Assembly (NCBI GenBank): GCA_027313505.1
Contig: DAHVDN010000009.1
Location: 1 to 64,000 of the forward strand
DNA length: 64,000 nt
Reading direction: 5' to 3'
DNA from: Candidatus Dormiibacterota bacterium
GTDB lineage: Bacteria > Chloroflexota > Dormibacteria > Aeolococcales > Bog-877
The notes under the pieces are model-generated. The model was not told where the DNA came from, did no database searches, and was given only the letters and a program-made list of their open reading frames with translations. The translations under genes were made by a program, and so were the position numbers. Below, piece by piece: positions 37,996 to 47,811 of the stretch. How positions within the stretch are numbered: position 1 is the first letter of the stretch; every line of letters starts with the position of its first letter.

Positions 37996-40596
37996 CTAGC
38001 TCGGAGGACGCAGCCGGTGCAGAACCCCGCGGATGGGATCATAGTGGCGGTCGGCGACCCTCTCCTTCATGGGGATGATCGCGTTGTCGGTGATCTTGAT
38101 ATGCTCGGGACAGACCTCGGTGCAGCACTTGGTGATGTTGCACATCGCCGCCCCGGCTTCGCCGTAGAGCTGCGGAAGCCGGTTGGCCACGTCCTTGGGG
38201 TGCATCTCAAGCGAGGCGATCCTGACCATGAATCGAGGGCCGAAGAATCGATCGGTGCCCTGATGCTCGCGCAGCACATGGCAAACGTCCTGGCAGAGGA
38301 AGCACTCGATACATCTGCGTTGCTCGATCACCCGCTCGATGTCTCGCTGCTGAATGTCGAACGGAGCCAGCTCGCCAGGCGCCGGAGTGAATGGCTGAAT
38401 TTTGCGGTTGACTTCGTAGTTCCAGCTCACATCGGTGACCAAATCGGTCAGATTGGGGAATACCTGCATCGGCTGAACCACCACTTCGGTGGCCAGCCCC
38501 AGGACCTCGTCCACCCGCGTCTTACACATCAAGGAGGGTCGGCCGTTGATCTCCGCGCTACAGGACCCACACTTCCCAGCCTTGCAATTCCACCGGCAGG
38601 CGAGGTCGCCGCTGCCATTGGCCTGGATCCAGTGAATCGCATCAAGGACGACCATGCCCTCCACCTGAGGGACGGTGAATGCCTCGAATCCACCGGAGTT
38701 GCCGTCACCCCTCCACACCTTCATCTGGATCTGGTGATCGGTGAGCCCGTCGTCGTAGCTGATCCTTAGGGTGGTGGGGTGCTCATCCTCCGGCGACACC
38801 TCAACTGTCGGTGCCGGCCCCTTGCGCTTCGCCTTGAGCTTGGCGTCCGCGGCATCGGCCACCGCGGTCGCGGCGACTCGGGTCTCACCTTCAGTCAACT
38901 TGCGAAGCTGCTCCGGCATCGGTGGAATCTGGCTCCGGGCGATCTCCATCTGTCCCGAGACGCCCTTGCGGCTGATGAGATTTACCTGGCCGAACTCCGG
39001 GTCCCGCTCCAGGTGGTCAAGGCGCCACTGGGACCCCCTGCTCTCCCTCCGCTCCAGGGCGGACCGGACGATGGCCTCGCTCACGGTCAGCATGAAAATG
39101 TCGTCGCGCGCCCCGCTGAACGCGGGATTGTAGGCGGTGGACCCTGGGACTCGGATCTTGGCAGCCCTTTCCTTGAGCTCCAGGATCTGCTCCAACGCCT
39201 CGGTGAGTGAACCCTCCGTCCGAGCGATTGCCGCTCCCGATTGCATCACATCCTGAAGCTCTCGATGAAGTTTGAAGGGATCCTCGCCGGCCCCTCCGGA
39301 GAGCGGCCGCAGCAGGAGCTGCTGCTCCTCTTTGATCTCGGCCTCATTCACCTGGGGCAGCCGATCGTGGCTACGGGCGTATTCCGCTGCAGCCTCGCCG
39401 GCCCGCTTGCCGAAGACCAGAATGTCGCCAAGAGAGTTGCCGCCCAGACGGTTGGCACCGTGCAGACCAGCCGCACACTCCCCCGCCGCAAAAAGGCCGG
39501 GCACGGTGGTGGCGGCGGTCTCAGCCTCGACGTTGATCCCGCCCATCGTGTAATGGATTGTGGGCGCGACCTCCATCGGCTGCTGGGTGATGTCAACGCC
39601 GGCCAGGCTGTGGAACTGCTCGTACATGGAGGGCAGGCGCCGCCGGATGGTATCCGCACCCAGGTGGGTGACATCCAGGAACGCTCCTCCATGCGGCGAC
39701 CCGCGACCTGCCTGGACCTCCTTGAATATGGAGCGAGCAACCACATCCCGTGAAGAGAGGTCCTTTTTAATTGGGTCGTAGCGCTCCATGAAGCGCTCAC
39801 CGGAGCTGTTTCGCAGAATCCCTCCCTCGCCGCGCACCGCCTCGGTGACCAGGATCCCGCGTGCGCCAGGTGGCCACACCATTCCCGTGGGGTGAAACTG
39901 GACAAACTCCATGTCCTTCAGCTCGGCGCCAGCCTCGTAGGCCATGGCGGCACCATCGCCGGTCCCCTCCCAGGAATTGGAGGTGATTCGATACATTCGC
40001 CCCCAACCACCCGTGGCCATGATGACGGCCTTGGCCCGAATCGTCACCGGCTCCCCGGAGGCCCGCTGATACCCGAAGCCACCCGCGACTCGCTCTCCAT
40101 CCTTCAGGAGCCTGGTCAGGGTTGTTTCCATATGGACTGTCACCCCGGGTGTGTGCACCAGGCGATCCTGACAGGTACGAATTAGCTCGAGTCCGGTGCG
40201 GTCGCCGATGTGCGCCAGCCGCCGCCAGGAGTGGGCCCCGAAGGCCCTTTGGCTGATCCGTCCCTCCTTGGTCCGGTCGAACACCCCTCCCCACTGCTCC
40301 AGCTCTATGATCCGGTCGATCACCTCATGGGAGTACAGCTCAACCATGCGCCAGTTGTTCATCATGGCGCCCCCCCTCATGGTGTCCCCAAAGTGGACAG
40401 CCCACGAGTCCTCTGAGTCGACGTTCCCGAGAGCTGCCGCGACCCCGCCCTCCGCCATCACGGTGTGGGCCTTACCCAGCAGCGACTTGCAGACCACTCC
40501 CACGGTGCAGCCCTGCTCGGCAGCCGCGATCGCGGCCCGCATCCCAGCGCCACCGGCGCCGAGCACCAAGACATCGTAGGTCGCCTCCAATGCCAT
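37996..40596 (-). CDS. Succinate dehydrogenase/fumarate reductase, fused flavoprotein + iron-sulfur subunits (SdhA-SdhB fusion, Sdh1-like)
   Basis: N-terminal SdhA (LVLGAGGAGMRAAIAAAEQG, KAHTVMAEGGVAAALGN, FVQFHPTG...) continuous with SdhB (CRWNCKAGKCGSCSAEINGRPSLMC; CIECFLCQDVCHV; CNITKCCTEVCPEHIKITDNAIIPMKERVADR). Single uninterrupted frame of 866 aa. Confidence 0.95.
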   Translation of the reverse strand: MALEATYDVLVLGAGGAGMRAAIAAAEQGCTVGVVCKSLLGKAHTVMAEGGVAAALGNVDSEDSWAVHFGDTMRGGAMMNNWRMVELYSHEVIDRIIELEQWGGVFDRTKEGRISQRAFGAHSWRRLAHIGDRTGLELIRTCQDRLVHTPGVTVHMETTLTRLLKDGERVAGGFGYQRASGEPVTIRAKAVIMATGGWGRMYRITSNSWEGTGDGAAMAYEAGAELKDMEFVQFHPTGMVWPPGARGILVTEAVRGEGGILRNSSGERFMERYDPIKKDLSSRDVVARSIFKEVQAGRGSPHGGAFLDVTHLGADTIRRRLPSMYEQFHSLAGVDITQQPMEVAPTIHYTMGGINVEAETAATTVPGLFAAGECAAGLHGANRLGGNSLGDILVFGKRAGEAAAEYARSHDRLPQVNEAEIKEEQQLLLRPLSGGAGEDPFKLHRELQDVMQSGAAIARTEGSLTEALEQILELKERAAKIRVPGSTAYNPAFSGARDDIFMLTVSEAIVRSALERRESRGSQWRLDHLERDPEFGQVNLISRKGVSGQMEIARSQIPPMPEQLRKLTEGETRVAATAVADAADAKLKAKRKGPAPTVEVSPEDEHPTTLRISYDDGLTDHQIQMKVWRGDGNSGGFEAFTVPQVEGMVVLDAIHWIQANGSGDLACRWNCKAGKCGSCSAEINGRPSLMCKTRVDEVLGLATEVVVQPMQVFPNLTDLVTDVSWNYEVNRKIQPFTPAPGELAPFDIQQRDIERVIEQRRCIECFLCQDVCHVLREHQGTDRFFGPRFMVRIASLEMHPKDVANRLPQLYGEAGAAMCNITKCCTEVCPEHIKITDNAIIPMKERVADRHYDPIRGVLHRLRPPS

Positions 40597-40610
40597 CCCT
40601 GTCCCCTTCT

Positions 40611-41387
40611 TCAGAATCCGAGATGGGGATCGTGGAAGACCCCGTACTGCAGCAGGCGGATGTAGACGTCGGTGAAGATGAGGGTGAAGAGGCTTATCCA
40701 CGCGAAGGTGGAGTGCCTGGCGTTCAACCAGCTCACGCCCCGCCACGCCTGATAGCGCTGCCGCCCCGCCAACAGACACGAGAAACAATCCTTGCCACCC
40801 CCTACCAGGTGCCGCAGGGAGTGACAGCCGAAGGTGTACCCGGTCAGGAAGACCACGTTGACCAGCATGAACGCGCTACCCAGGCCTATCCCCCAGTGAC
40901 CCTGGTAGGAGAACGACCGGTAGGCATCGATCCAAAGCACGACTACGAAGCCGACCGCGAAATACATGAAGAAGCGGTGGAGATTATTGAGTATGAATGG
41001 CAGCTTGGTCTCACCCCGGTAGGCCGTCCCTCTCCCTGTGGGAGAGACCGCAGCCAGCTCCTTGGGCTCCCGGATGGCACATCCAGGCGGGTCCTGAAAG
41101 AATGACCTGTAGTAGGCCTTGCGATAGTAGTAGCAGGTCGCTCGGAACCCCAACGGAATGTAGAAGATGAAGAGTGCGGGAGAGACCGGGGTCCTCCCTA
41201 CTGCCACCTCGGGCGAGTAGAACGGGGAGAGATATTGGTGGAACTGGTCGCTGTGGAAGAAGACGATGGTCCAGAGGCTGTAGATACCAAAAATGGTCAG
41301 CCAGAGGACAACGTTAGCCGGGTACAGCCACCACCGGTCCTGGCGTCGGACATCCGCGGCTGCTGGTCCAGCGATTGCCGCGGCCAT
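40611..41387 (-). CDS. Succinate dehydrogenase membrane anchor / cytochrome b-like subunit (Sdh1-type)
   Basis: Multi-TM protein directly upstream of the SdhAB fusion; LHRFFMYFAVGFVVVLWIDAYRSF..., TFGCHSLRHLVGGGKDCFSC resembles actinobacterial Sdh1 anchors. Confidence 0.82.
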   Translation of the reverse strand: MAAAIAGPAAADVRRQDRWWLYPANVVLWLTIFGIYSLWTIVFFHSDQFHQYLSPFYSPEVAVGRTPVSPALFIFYIPLGFRATCYYYRKAYYRSFFQDPPGCAIREPKELAAVSPTGRGTAYRGETKLPFILNNLHRFFMYFAVGFVVVLWIDAYRSFSYQGHWGIGLGSAFMLVNVVFLTGYTFGCHSLRHLVGGGKDCFSCLLAGRQRYQAWRGVSWLNARHSTFAWISLFTLIFTDVYIRLLQYGVFHDPHLGF

Positions 41388-42310
41388 CAGGGAAGTACCG
41401 CAGTCACTTCCCTGACCGCCTGAGCCGACCGCTCCATCTCAGCCGACTCCTCCTCGGTCAGCGCCACCTCCACAACCTCGGTGACCCCGGAGGACCCCAG
41501 TTTCACAGGAACTCCCATCACGACTCCGGAAAGGCCGTACTCACCCTCTAGTCGAATGGCACATGGCAGAACCTGACGACGGTTGGCTGCTATGGCCTCC
41601 ACCATCTGGGCTGCTGCCGCTGAGGGAGCGTAGAATGCGCTTCCGGTCTTGAGGAGTTTGACCACCTCGGCTCCACCATCCCTGGTTCGCTGAACTATCG
41701 CTTCCAGCCGATCCGATGGGATGAGACGGCCGACGGGGACCCCGGCCACGCTGGTGACACCACGCAAGGGCACCATGGAGTCTCCATGCCCACCCAGCAC
41801 ATACGCCTCCACACTGCGTACCGAGACATCCAGTTCGGAGGCCACGAAGCTTCTAAACCGGGCAGTATCCAGAATCCCCGCCATCCCAATCACCTGAAAG
41901 CGGTCGCGGCCGCTGACCCGGAGCGCCAACTCGGTCATCGCATCCAGGGGATTGGTCACGATCACCAAGATCGCCTGCGGCGATCTCTGCATGACTTGGC
42001 TCGTGACCTCGCCAACAATTCGCGCGTTGGCCGTGATCAGATCGTCCCGGCTCATGCCCGGCTTTCGGGCCAGCCCGGAGGTGATCACGACTACAGACGA
42101 CCCCTCGGTTATCCCATAGTCCGTGCCACCCACCAACTTGGTGTCGTAGCCACGAACCGGTCCGGCCTCCGCCAGATCGAGAGCCTTGCCGGCCGCCAGC
42201 CCATCAACGACATCCACCAGTGCCAGATCGAAGAGATCCATCTCAGCCAGCCGTTGGGCGGTGGTAGCCCCAACGTTGCCGGCGCCGACTATCGAAACCT
42301 TAGGTCGCAT
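41387..42310 (-). CDS. mdh: Malate dehydrogenase (LDH-like)
   Basis: KVSIVGAGNVGATTAQRLAEMDLFDLALVDVVDGLAAGKALDL, TSGLARKPGMSRDDLI, VTNPLDAMTELAL, GGHGDSMVPL. Confidence 0.95.
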   Translation of the reverse strand: MRPKVSIVGAGNVGATTAQRLAEMDLFDLALVDVVDGLAAGKALDLAEAGPVRGYDTKLVGGTDYGITEGSSVVVITSGLARKPGMSRDDLITANARIVGEVTSQVMQRSPQAILVIVTNPLDAMTELALRVSGRDRFQVIGMAGILDTARFRSFVASELDVSVRSVEAYVLGGHGDSMVPLRGVTSVAGVPVGRLIPSDRLEAIVQRTRDGGAEVVKLLKTGSAFYAPSAAAAQMVEAIAANRRQVLPCAIRLEGEYGLSGVVMGVPVKLGSSGVTEVVEVALTEEESAEMERSAQAVREVTAVLP

Positions 42311-42385
42311 CGCACCTCCCCTTGGTGGGCGCAGACGGAACTGCCGCTTAGATTCAAACTCCATGATAGGGACCCAGACCGGAGG

Positions 42386-42889
42386 TCAGGACGGTGGGTT
42401 GTGGAGCAGCCGGGCTTGGCAGTCCGCAATCGCCTCCCAGGCGGCGGATGCACCCTGCCACCCCCCAACCGAGACCTCCTTGAGGTCCTCCAACTGCTTG
42501 TAGGTCTCGAAGAACACCTCGATCTCCCGCAACCAATGAGGTGCCAAGTCGCCCAGGTCCCGAATCGGGTCAAACCGAGGATCGGTGGCCGCGACGCAGA
42601 GAACCTTGATGTCGGTCCCGTGCTCGTCGGCCATATGCAGTAATCCAATCGGCCTGGCCGGCACCGTGCAGCCCGGGAAGGTCCCCTCCTCGACAACCAC
42701 CAGAGCGTCCAGAGGGTCGCTGTCCTCTGCCAGGGTGTCAGGGATGAATCCGTAGTCAGTTGGGTAATGCACCGAGGAGTGCAGAACTCGGTCGAGCCGA
42801 ATCCGATGAGTCCGGTGATCCATCTCGTACTTGTTTCGACTTCCCTTGGGGATCTCGATCACCACCTCGATGGTGTCTCTTTGGGTCAT
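42386..42889 (-). CDS. ppa: Inorganic pyrophosphatase
   Basis: EVVIEIPKGSRNKYEMDHRTHRIRLDRVLHSSVHYPTDYGFIPDTLAEDSDPLDALVVV. Confidence 0.97.
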   Translation of the reverse strand: MTQRDTIEVVIEIPKGSRNKYEMDHRTHRIRLDRVLHSSVHYPTDYGFIPDTLAEDSDPLDALVVVEEGTFPGCTVPARPIGLLHMADEHGTDIKVLCVAATDPRFDPIRDLGDLAPHWLREIEVFFETYKQLEDLKEVSVGGWQGASAAWEAIADCQARLLHNPPS

Positions 42890-42896
42890 TGGCTCC

Positions 42897-44291
42897 TCAT
42901 CCTAACCAGGGCGCCAACTGACTCCCAGCCTCATTGGGGTTGACCCGGACTCGAGGCATCTGCCAAAGCTGCGCCCCGCTCTGGAGGTCGGAGTCGGTCC
43001 TGGCATCGACAGCTCCCCCGACGTAGCCCAAAGCCTCCAGTTCGCTGAAAAGCTTTGTTTGACTCGGCCCGACTTCCGTCGACCGCGGGTAGGGCCACAC
43101 CCCACTGTAGGCGATGAACTGAACGGCCTGCCCGGTCTGTTGTTGCAGGGCCACCGCAGTTGCCCCGGCGAGCTCTTGGACCGCGGCCGAGGACTGCCCC
43201 CACAGGGCGGCGTTGTCGTAGAGGCTGTGGTCCTCCACCCAAAAGCCAGAGTGGGTCAGTTGCTGTAGCTGCACCCAGCTCATGTAGTGCTGAGGATTGG
43301 TCCCCGTCTCGGTGGTGACGAATTTGCCCACCAGGCCGGTGGGCACGAAGAATGTGGCTGTATACCCATACTTGGTGAGGATGGGGACCGCGTTCTGAAA
43401 CGGGCTCTCGCGCCCGTCGTCAAAGGTGATCACCACCGGTTTCGTCGGCAAGGCCAGGCCGTAGAGGAGGAAATCGGTGAGGCGAGTCAAGGAGATGGCA
43501 TGGGCCTGTGCGGACGCGAGGTACGCCATCTGAGCTGAGAACTGGGAAGGGGTGACAGTCAGCCCGTACTCCAGGGAATAGGCATACCGACTGTTCCATT
43601 GGGTGCGGACCGGAAATGGCGCCACGACGTGGTACATCAGGATGGGCACCGGCGCCGTTCTTTGGGTGGTGACCGCCGGTTCGATGATCGGCGCATCCAG
43701 CGAAGCCGGCCCCTCGCCGACCACAAGCGGCGGGTCCGAACCGGTCAGAAGGACAACCAATGGCAGCTGAGCGTAGTCGGCAGCCACACCGGTCGGCAGC
43801 ATCGCATTTGGGGCGAAGAATGACACCTTCACCGGCACCTGCCACCCACCCGAGATCGATTGAGCCGGATCCTCGGGGCTCACCCAACTGGGTGCTGGTG
43901 TGACTTGACCCAGGGTGTACGACAGAATCTTCGACGTGCCTTGGAACTTCGCCTGGAGCATGGCAGCGCGAGCAGATTCTGACGGCCACTGCGCCCTTGC
44001 CATCGCAGACAGCTCGCCCCACTGCAGATCGAACTGTCCGGCCATGAGCTGGCCCATGAACTCATTGGCGACAACGGTCACCCGCAGGGGGATGGTCACC
44101 AGAGCAGGCTCGTGATGGTGCGTTGGATGGCCACGACCGGTCGAGACTGCCGGTGCCGCGCAACCCCCTACGAATAGGACGAGCGCGATCACGAGGGCCA
44201 TGCCCAAAGGGCCCAGCTGCGCCCGACCGCGGCTTGTGTCCACCGCAGGCGATGCTACCTCATCTGCGGCGTGGCGATTCCCCATGTCCAT
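42897..44291 (-). CDS. Polysaccharide deacetylase family lipoprotein
   Basis: Lipobox LFVGGCAAP; NodB-homology: PVPILMYHVVAPF..., PVVITFDDGRESPFQNAVPILTKYGYTATFFVPTGLVG. Confidence 0.92.
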   Translation of the reverse strand: MDMGNRHAADEVASPAVDTSRGRAQLGPLGMALVIALVLFVGGCAAPAVSTGRGHPTHHHEPALVTIPLRVTVVANEFMGQLMAGQFDLQWGELSAMARAQWPSESARAAMLQAKFQGTSKILSYTLGQVTPAPSWVSPEDPAQSISGGWQVPVKVSFFAPNAMLPTGVAADYAQLPLVVLLTGSDPPLVVGEGPASLDAPIIEPAVTTQRTAPVPILMYHVVAPFPVRTQWNSRYAYSLEYGLTVTPSQFSAQMAYLASAQAHAISLTRLTDFLLYGLALPTKPVVITFDDGRESPFQNAVPILTKYGYTATFFVPTGLVGKFVTTETGTNPQHYMSWVQLQQLTHSGFWVEDHSLYDNAALWGQSSAAVQELAGATAVALQQQTGQAVQFIAYSGVWPYPRSTEVGPSQTKLFSELEALGYVGGAVDARTDSDLQSGAQLWQMPRVRVNPNEAGSQLAPWLG

Positions 44292-44294
44292 TTG

Positions 44295-45872
44295 TCAGGA
44301 TCGGATTGGGGAGACCCCCTTGGGCACCTTGTCCTTGCGCACCCACACCTCCGACTCTCCCGGGCGATATACCTCAAGGTAGTACTGCTTCAGATAGGGC
44401 ACTATCTGGGGATAGACCGATGTGGAAGAGGGGGTGGTCACAACCACGATTGGCCGCTTCGCCTCTACCCAGTTCATCACTCCCTGCGGGCCGAGCCACA
44501 TCTCATCGACGTACAGAGCAGGGGTCGGAACCACCGGTCGAAGGTCCGCCAAGAGGTACACCCATGCGTCCGACGACCAGGCGAGCCCGCTGCTCCCCGC
44601 CAATCCGTGGCGCCGGATCCAGTCGGCCGCCAGCTTCTCCCCAAGCACCCGGTAGTCGAAGAAGTTGGAGTAGGTTTCGGGCGAGACCGCTCCCACCACC
44701 CTCCCGGCAAAATTCGGGTAATACCCCAGGGTGAGCCCAACTGTGTAACCAGATAGGCTCCCTCCAGTCACCAGAACTGATCCCCACAGGACGACTGCGA
44801 TCAAGGCGGCAACTACCGGGGCACCCCTTCGCCGGACGAGATTGGTCAACTCGCCCAGGGAGCGCCGCGCGGGCCACCTTACAGCCGCCAGCGCCAACAC
44901 CAAGGGGAATACCAGCGGGATGGTGAAGAAGTCATAGGGCCGATTTGGTAGCGCCGCAGTGAGGGCGGTCGCCGCAAGCCAGATCCACACCAACCGCCAC
45001 CTGGGCTCGGGTTCGGACCTGCCTATTGCCGCGCAGATCGGGATCGCGAGGAGCGCGACCGCCCGGGGAATGACGGTGCCGAATGTCAGCCCCAGCGACG
45101 ACCTGGCATAGCCGCCGTACGAGGTCACCAGGAAATAGAAGACGTTCCCAGCACCGGCCCAGATCAAATAGGGAGCGAGTGCTGCTGCCACCAAAGCCAT
45201 TGCGACCAAGATCATGGTCGCCAATTGGACCCAGCCGCTCCGACGCGGCAGTAGAAGCAGCCAGAGCGCTGCCGCCAGGGCGATCGCCGCAGCCGTCTGC
45301 TGGTAAAGGATGGCGGCCGCAAAGAAGGCTCCCGCCAGAGCCCCCCACCAAATCCGGGCCGCTGTGCCACCCGGGCGCAGAACGCGAACTGTGGCCACCA
45401 TGCCCCATACCCCGGGGGCGATCAGCAGACTCTCAGGAAGGGCCAGTTCCCCGTTGAGGATCGGTAGACCCAAGAGCAGGACGGCGAGCAGGACCGCGAA
45501 CGCCGCCCTCCTTGGTGGAAGCAGCGCCTTGGCCAGCTGCCACAGCCCGCCAATTGCCACCAGACCCAGCAGAGTCGACATGAGATGCAGTCCCAGCTCC
45601 GAGGGCCCGAACCAGTTCAGCACCAACCCGTAGGACCAAAAGAGCAGCGGGGGCTTGTTGTTCCACACCGTGCTGTACAAGGTGGAGCCATGAAGGGACA
45701 GCCAAGCTGTCGCGGCATATCCTGCTTCGTCGGTATACCAATGTGGCTCAAACCAAGATGGCAAGCGCAATAGGAGAAACGCCGCCAAAAGCAGGACCAG
45801 AGTCCAGCTCGGTCGAACCAGCCCTCTGCGCTTGGGCGGGCTCGCCGAGGCGACCGAGTAAGGTGCGCTCAA
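44295..45872 (-). CDS. ArnT/PMT-like (GT39/GT83-type) membrane glycosyltransferase
   Basis: WYTDEAGYAATAWLSLHGSTLYSTVWNNKPPLLFWSYGLVLNWFGPSELGLHL (DE motif in first loop) with multiple TM segments. Confidence 0.85.
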   Translation of the reverse strand: MSAPYSVASASPPKRRGLVRPSWTLVLLLAAFLLLRLPSWFEPHWYTDEAGYAATAWLSLHGSTLYSTVWNNKPPLLFWSYGLVLNWFGPSELGLHLMSTLLGLVAIGGLWQLAKALLPPRRAAFAVLLAVLLLGLPILNGELALPESLLIAPGVWGMVATVRVLRPGGTAARIWWGALAGAFFAAAILYQQTAAAIALAAALWLLLLPRRSGWVQLATMILVAMALVAAALAPYLIWAGAGNVFYFLVTSYGGYARSSLGLTFGTVIPRAVALLAIPICAAIGRSEPEPRWRLVWIWLAATALTAALPNRPYDFFTIPLVFPLVLALAAVRWPARRSLGELTNLVRRRGAPVVAALIAVVLWGSVLVTGGSLSGYTVGLTLGYYPNFAGRVVGAVSPETYSNFFDYRVLGEKLAADWIRRHGLAGSSGLAWSSDAWVYLLADLRPVVPTPALYVDEMWLGPQGVMNWVEAKRPIVVVTTPSSTSVYPQIVPYLKQYYLEVYRPGESEVWVRKDKVPKGVSPIRS

Positions 45873-46072
45873 TCCAGGGTGAACTCCACTGCGGTCCAGT
45901 CCCCGGTCATCGTGCCGTCGAGACCCTTCCGACTGCCGGGGGACGGACCGAGCCTCGGCAGACAGTCAGCCGGTAGATAATCGCACCCTATTGTCTGACT
46001 TCGACCTGAGACGGCGCTGAGAAGGCCCGATCCACCCCCCATGTCCCCCACGACCCCTCTACGATTGATGGC

Positions 46073-47044
46073 ATGGGAAGTTCCGGGAGGACGCACCTCA
46101 AGGTCGCAGTCACAGGTGGGGCCGGGTTCATCGGCACTCACACCGTGCAGTTGCTCCTGGACCGCGGTGACCAAGTCCTTGTGATCGACGATCTGCGACA
46201 CGCCTGCGGTCAGCCCGTCCCAGCCAAGCTCCTGGTGGCGGATATTGCCAGCACCACCGTCCGCGATGCCCTGTTGGACTTCGGCCCCGATGTGGTGGTT
46301 CATCTGGCGGCACAGGGTGGGGTCTCGCGGTCCCTGCGCGATCCTGCGGCAGACGCGATGAACAACGTGGTTGGCACCGTCGGCCTGCTGCGGTCGATGG
46401 TCACGGCGAACTGCCACAAAGTGGTCTTCGCCTCTTCAGGTGGCGCGATCTACGGCCGCGCGCGAAGGCTTCCGAGTCTGGAGACCGATTCGGCCCAACC
46501 GCTCTCTCCCTACGGAGCGGCCAAGCTTTCCGGCGAGGACTACCTGGGTATGTTCCAGCGGACCTTCGGTGTGCAATACACGGCACTGCGCTACGGCAAC
46601 GTCTACGGACCCTTCCAAGATGGCACCGGCGAGGCGGGCTTGGTTGCCATCACCTGTGACCGGCTTCTGAGGGGACTGGGTCCGGAGATCACCGGAGATG
46701 GACAACAGAGCAGGGACTTCGTCTACGTCGGGGACGTAGCCCGAGCCAACGTCCTGGCCGTCGACCGACCACTCCAGACTGCCGTCAACATCGGCACGGG
46801 ACGGGGCACCTCCGTTCTGGAGATTGCCGGGGCTCTCAGTCGACTGGCGGGCTGGACGGCCCCTCCAGTCCACGTCCAGGCCCGACCTGGTGAGGTGCGT
46901 TCCAACTACTTGAATATCGGCCGGGCGTGCTCCAGACTGGGCTGGAGTCCTGTGACAACGTTGGAGACGGGATTGGGCGAGACTCTCGCCGCATTTCAGC
47001 TGCAAAGGTCCGCTGGACGGGACCGGATCGGCACTGTCAGCTAA
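46073..47044 (+). CDS. NAD-dependent epimerase/dehydratase (UDP-glucose 4-epimerase-like)
   Basis: VAVTGGAGFIGTHTVQLLLDRGDQVLVIDDL, SSGGAIYGRARRLP..., PYGAAKLSGEDYL (YxxxK), RYGNVYGPFQDG. Confidence 0.94.
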   Translation: MGSSGRTHLKVAVTGGAGFIGTHTVQLLLDRGDQVLVIDDLRHACGQPVPAKLLVADIASTTVRDALLDFGPDVVVHLAAQGGVSRSLRDPAADAMNNVVGTVGLLRSMVTANCHKVVFASSGGAIYGRARRLPSLETDSAQPLSPYGAAKLSGEDYLGMFQRTFGVQYTALRYGNVYGPFQDGTGEAGLVAITCDRLLRGLGPEITGDGQQSRDFVYVGDVARANVLAVDRPLQTAVNIGTGRGTSVLEIAGALSRLAGWTAPPVHVQARPGEVRSNYLNIGRACSRLGWSPVTTLETGLGETLAAFQLQRSAGRDRIGTVS

Positions 47045-47811
47045 GGTTCAGGCTTCGGCGGGCTCCAGCTCCTGCGCAGCTCAAGCCGGAGTCGGACCAC
47101 CTCCGCAATCGCTCTCAAGATGGGACGCAATCGCCCTCCCGATCTCACCCCGGCTAGGCGCGGATGGTGGGTTAGCCCAACCTGGGCAACCGTAAGTCCG
47201 CTGCCCTGGCACTTGAAATAGAGCTCAGTGTTCAGCAGCGCCGACCGGGCGCGCAGCGGAGCCGCCGCGTCCAACACCGACCGGCGCATCAACTTAAACC
47301 CACAGTCCACATCTCGATAGTGGATACCGTAAAGAATGGTCACCAGGACGTTGAAGGTGCGGCTCACCACCGATCGATGCCAGGGGTCCGCCCGGTGCAC
47401 CCGCCATCCCGCAATGAGATCGGCTGAGGCCGATAGCGCCACCAGCCTTCTCAGATCGTGCGGGTCGAACTGACCGTCGCCATCCATAAAGGCCACCCAG
47501 TCGCCCTCGGCCGCCCGAAGGCCGTCTGCGACGGTAACTCCGTAGCCAGCCTTGGTCGGGTGGGTGACTATTCGCAGCAAGGCGGACTCCTCGCCCATCG
47601 CCTTCCGGGCGACCGCGACGGTATCGTCGGTGCTGCCATCGTCGACCAGGACGACGTTGAACCTGTCGGCGACTCTCGTAAGTTCCTCCCGTGCCGCGGA
47701 TATCACCCCGGGCAAGTTGGCCGCCTCGTTGTGGGCCGGAATCACGAGGCTGACCAGCCCCACCAATCTGACCTCGTGGTCCGGGCCGCGTCCGGGCTCA
47801 GCCGTGGACAA
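47041..47811 (-). CDS. Glycosyltransferase family 2
   Basis: VSLVIPAHNEAANLPGVISAAREEL...NVVLVDDGSTDDTVAVARK...DWVAFMDGDGQFDPHDLRRL. Confidence 0.95.
   Translation of the reverse strand: MSTAEPGRGPDHEVRLVGLVSLVIPAHNEAANLPGVISAAREELTRVADRFNVVLVDDGSTDDTVAVARKAMGEESALLRIVTHPTKAGYGVTVADGLRAAEGDWVAFMDGDGQFDPHDLRRLVALSASADLIAGWRVHRADPWHRSVVSRTFNVLVTILYGIHYRDVDCGFKLMRRSVLDAAAPLRARSALLNTELYFKCQGSGLTVAQVGLTHHPRLAGVRSGGRLRPILRAIAEVVRLRLELRRSWSPPKPEP

Noticed and set aside
37903-38769. 288-aa + strand ORF over the SdhB end of the SDH fusion
   Set aside because: Antisense to conserved Fe-S domain; not coding.
41786-42643. 285-aa + strand ORF antisense to mdh/ppa
   Set aside because: Spans two conserved minus-strand genes; antisense artefact.
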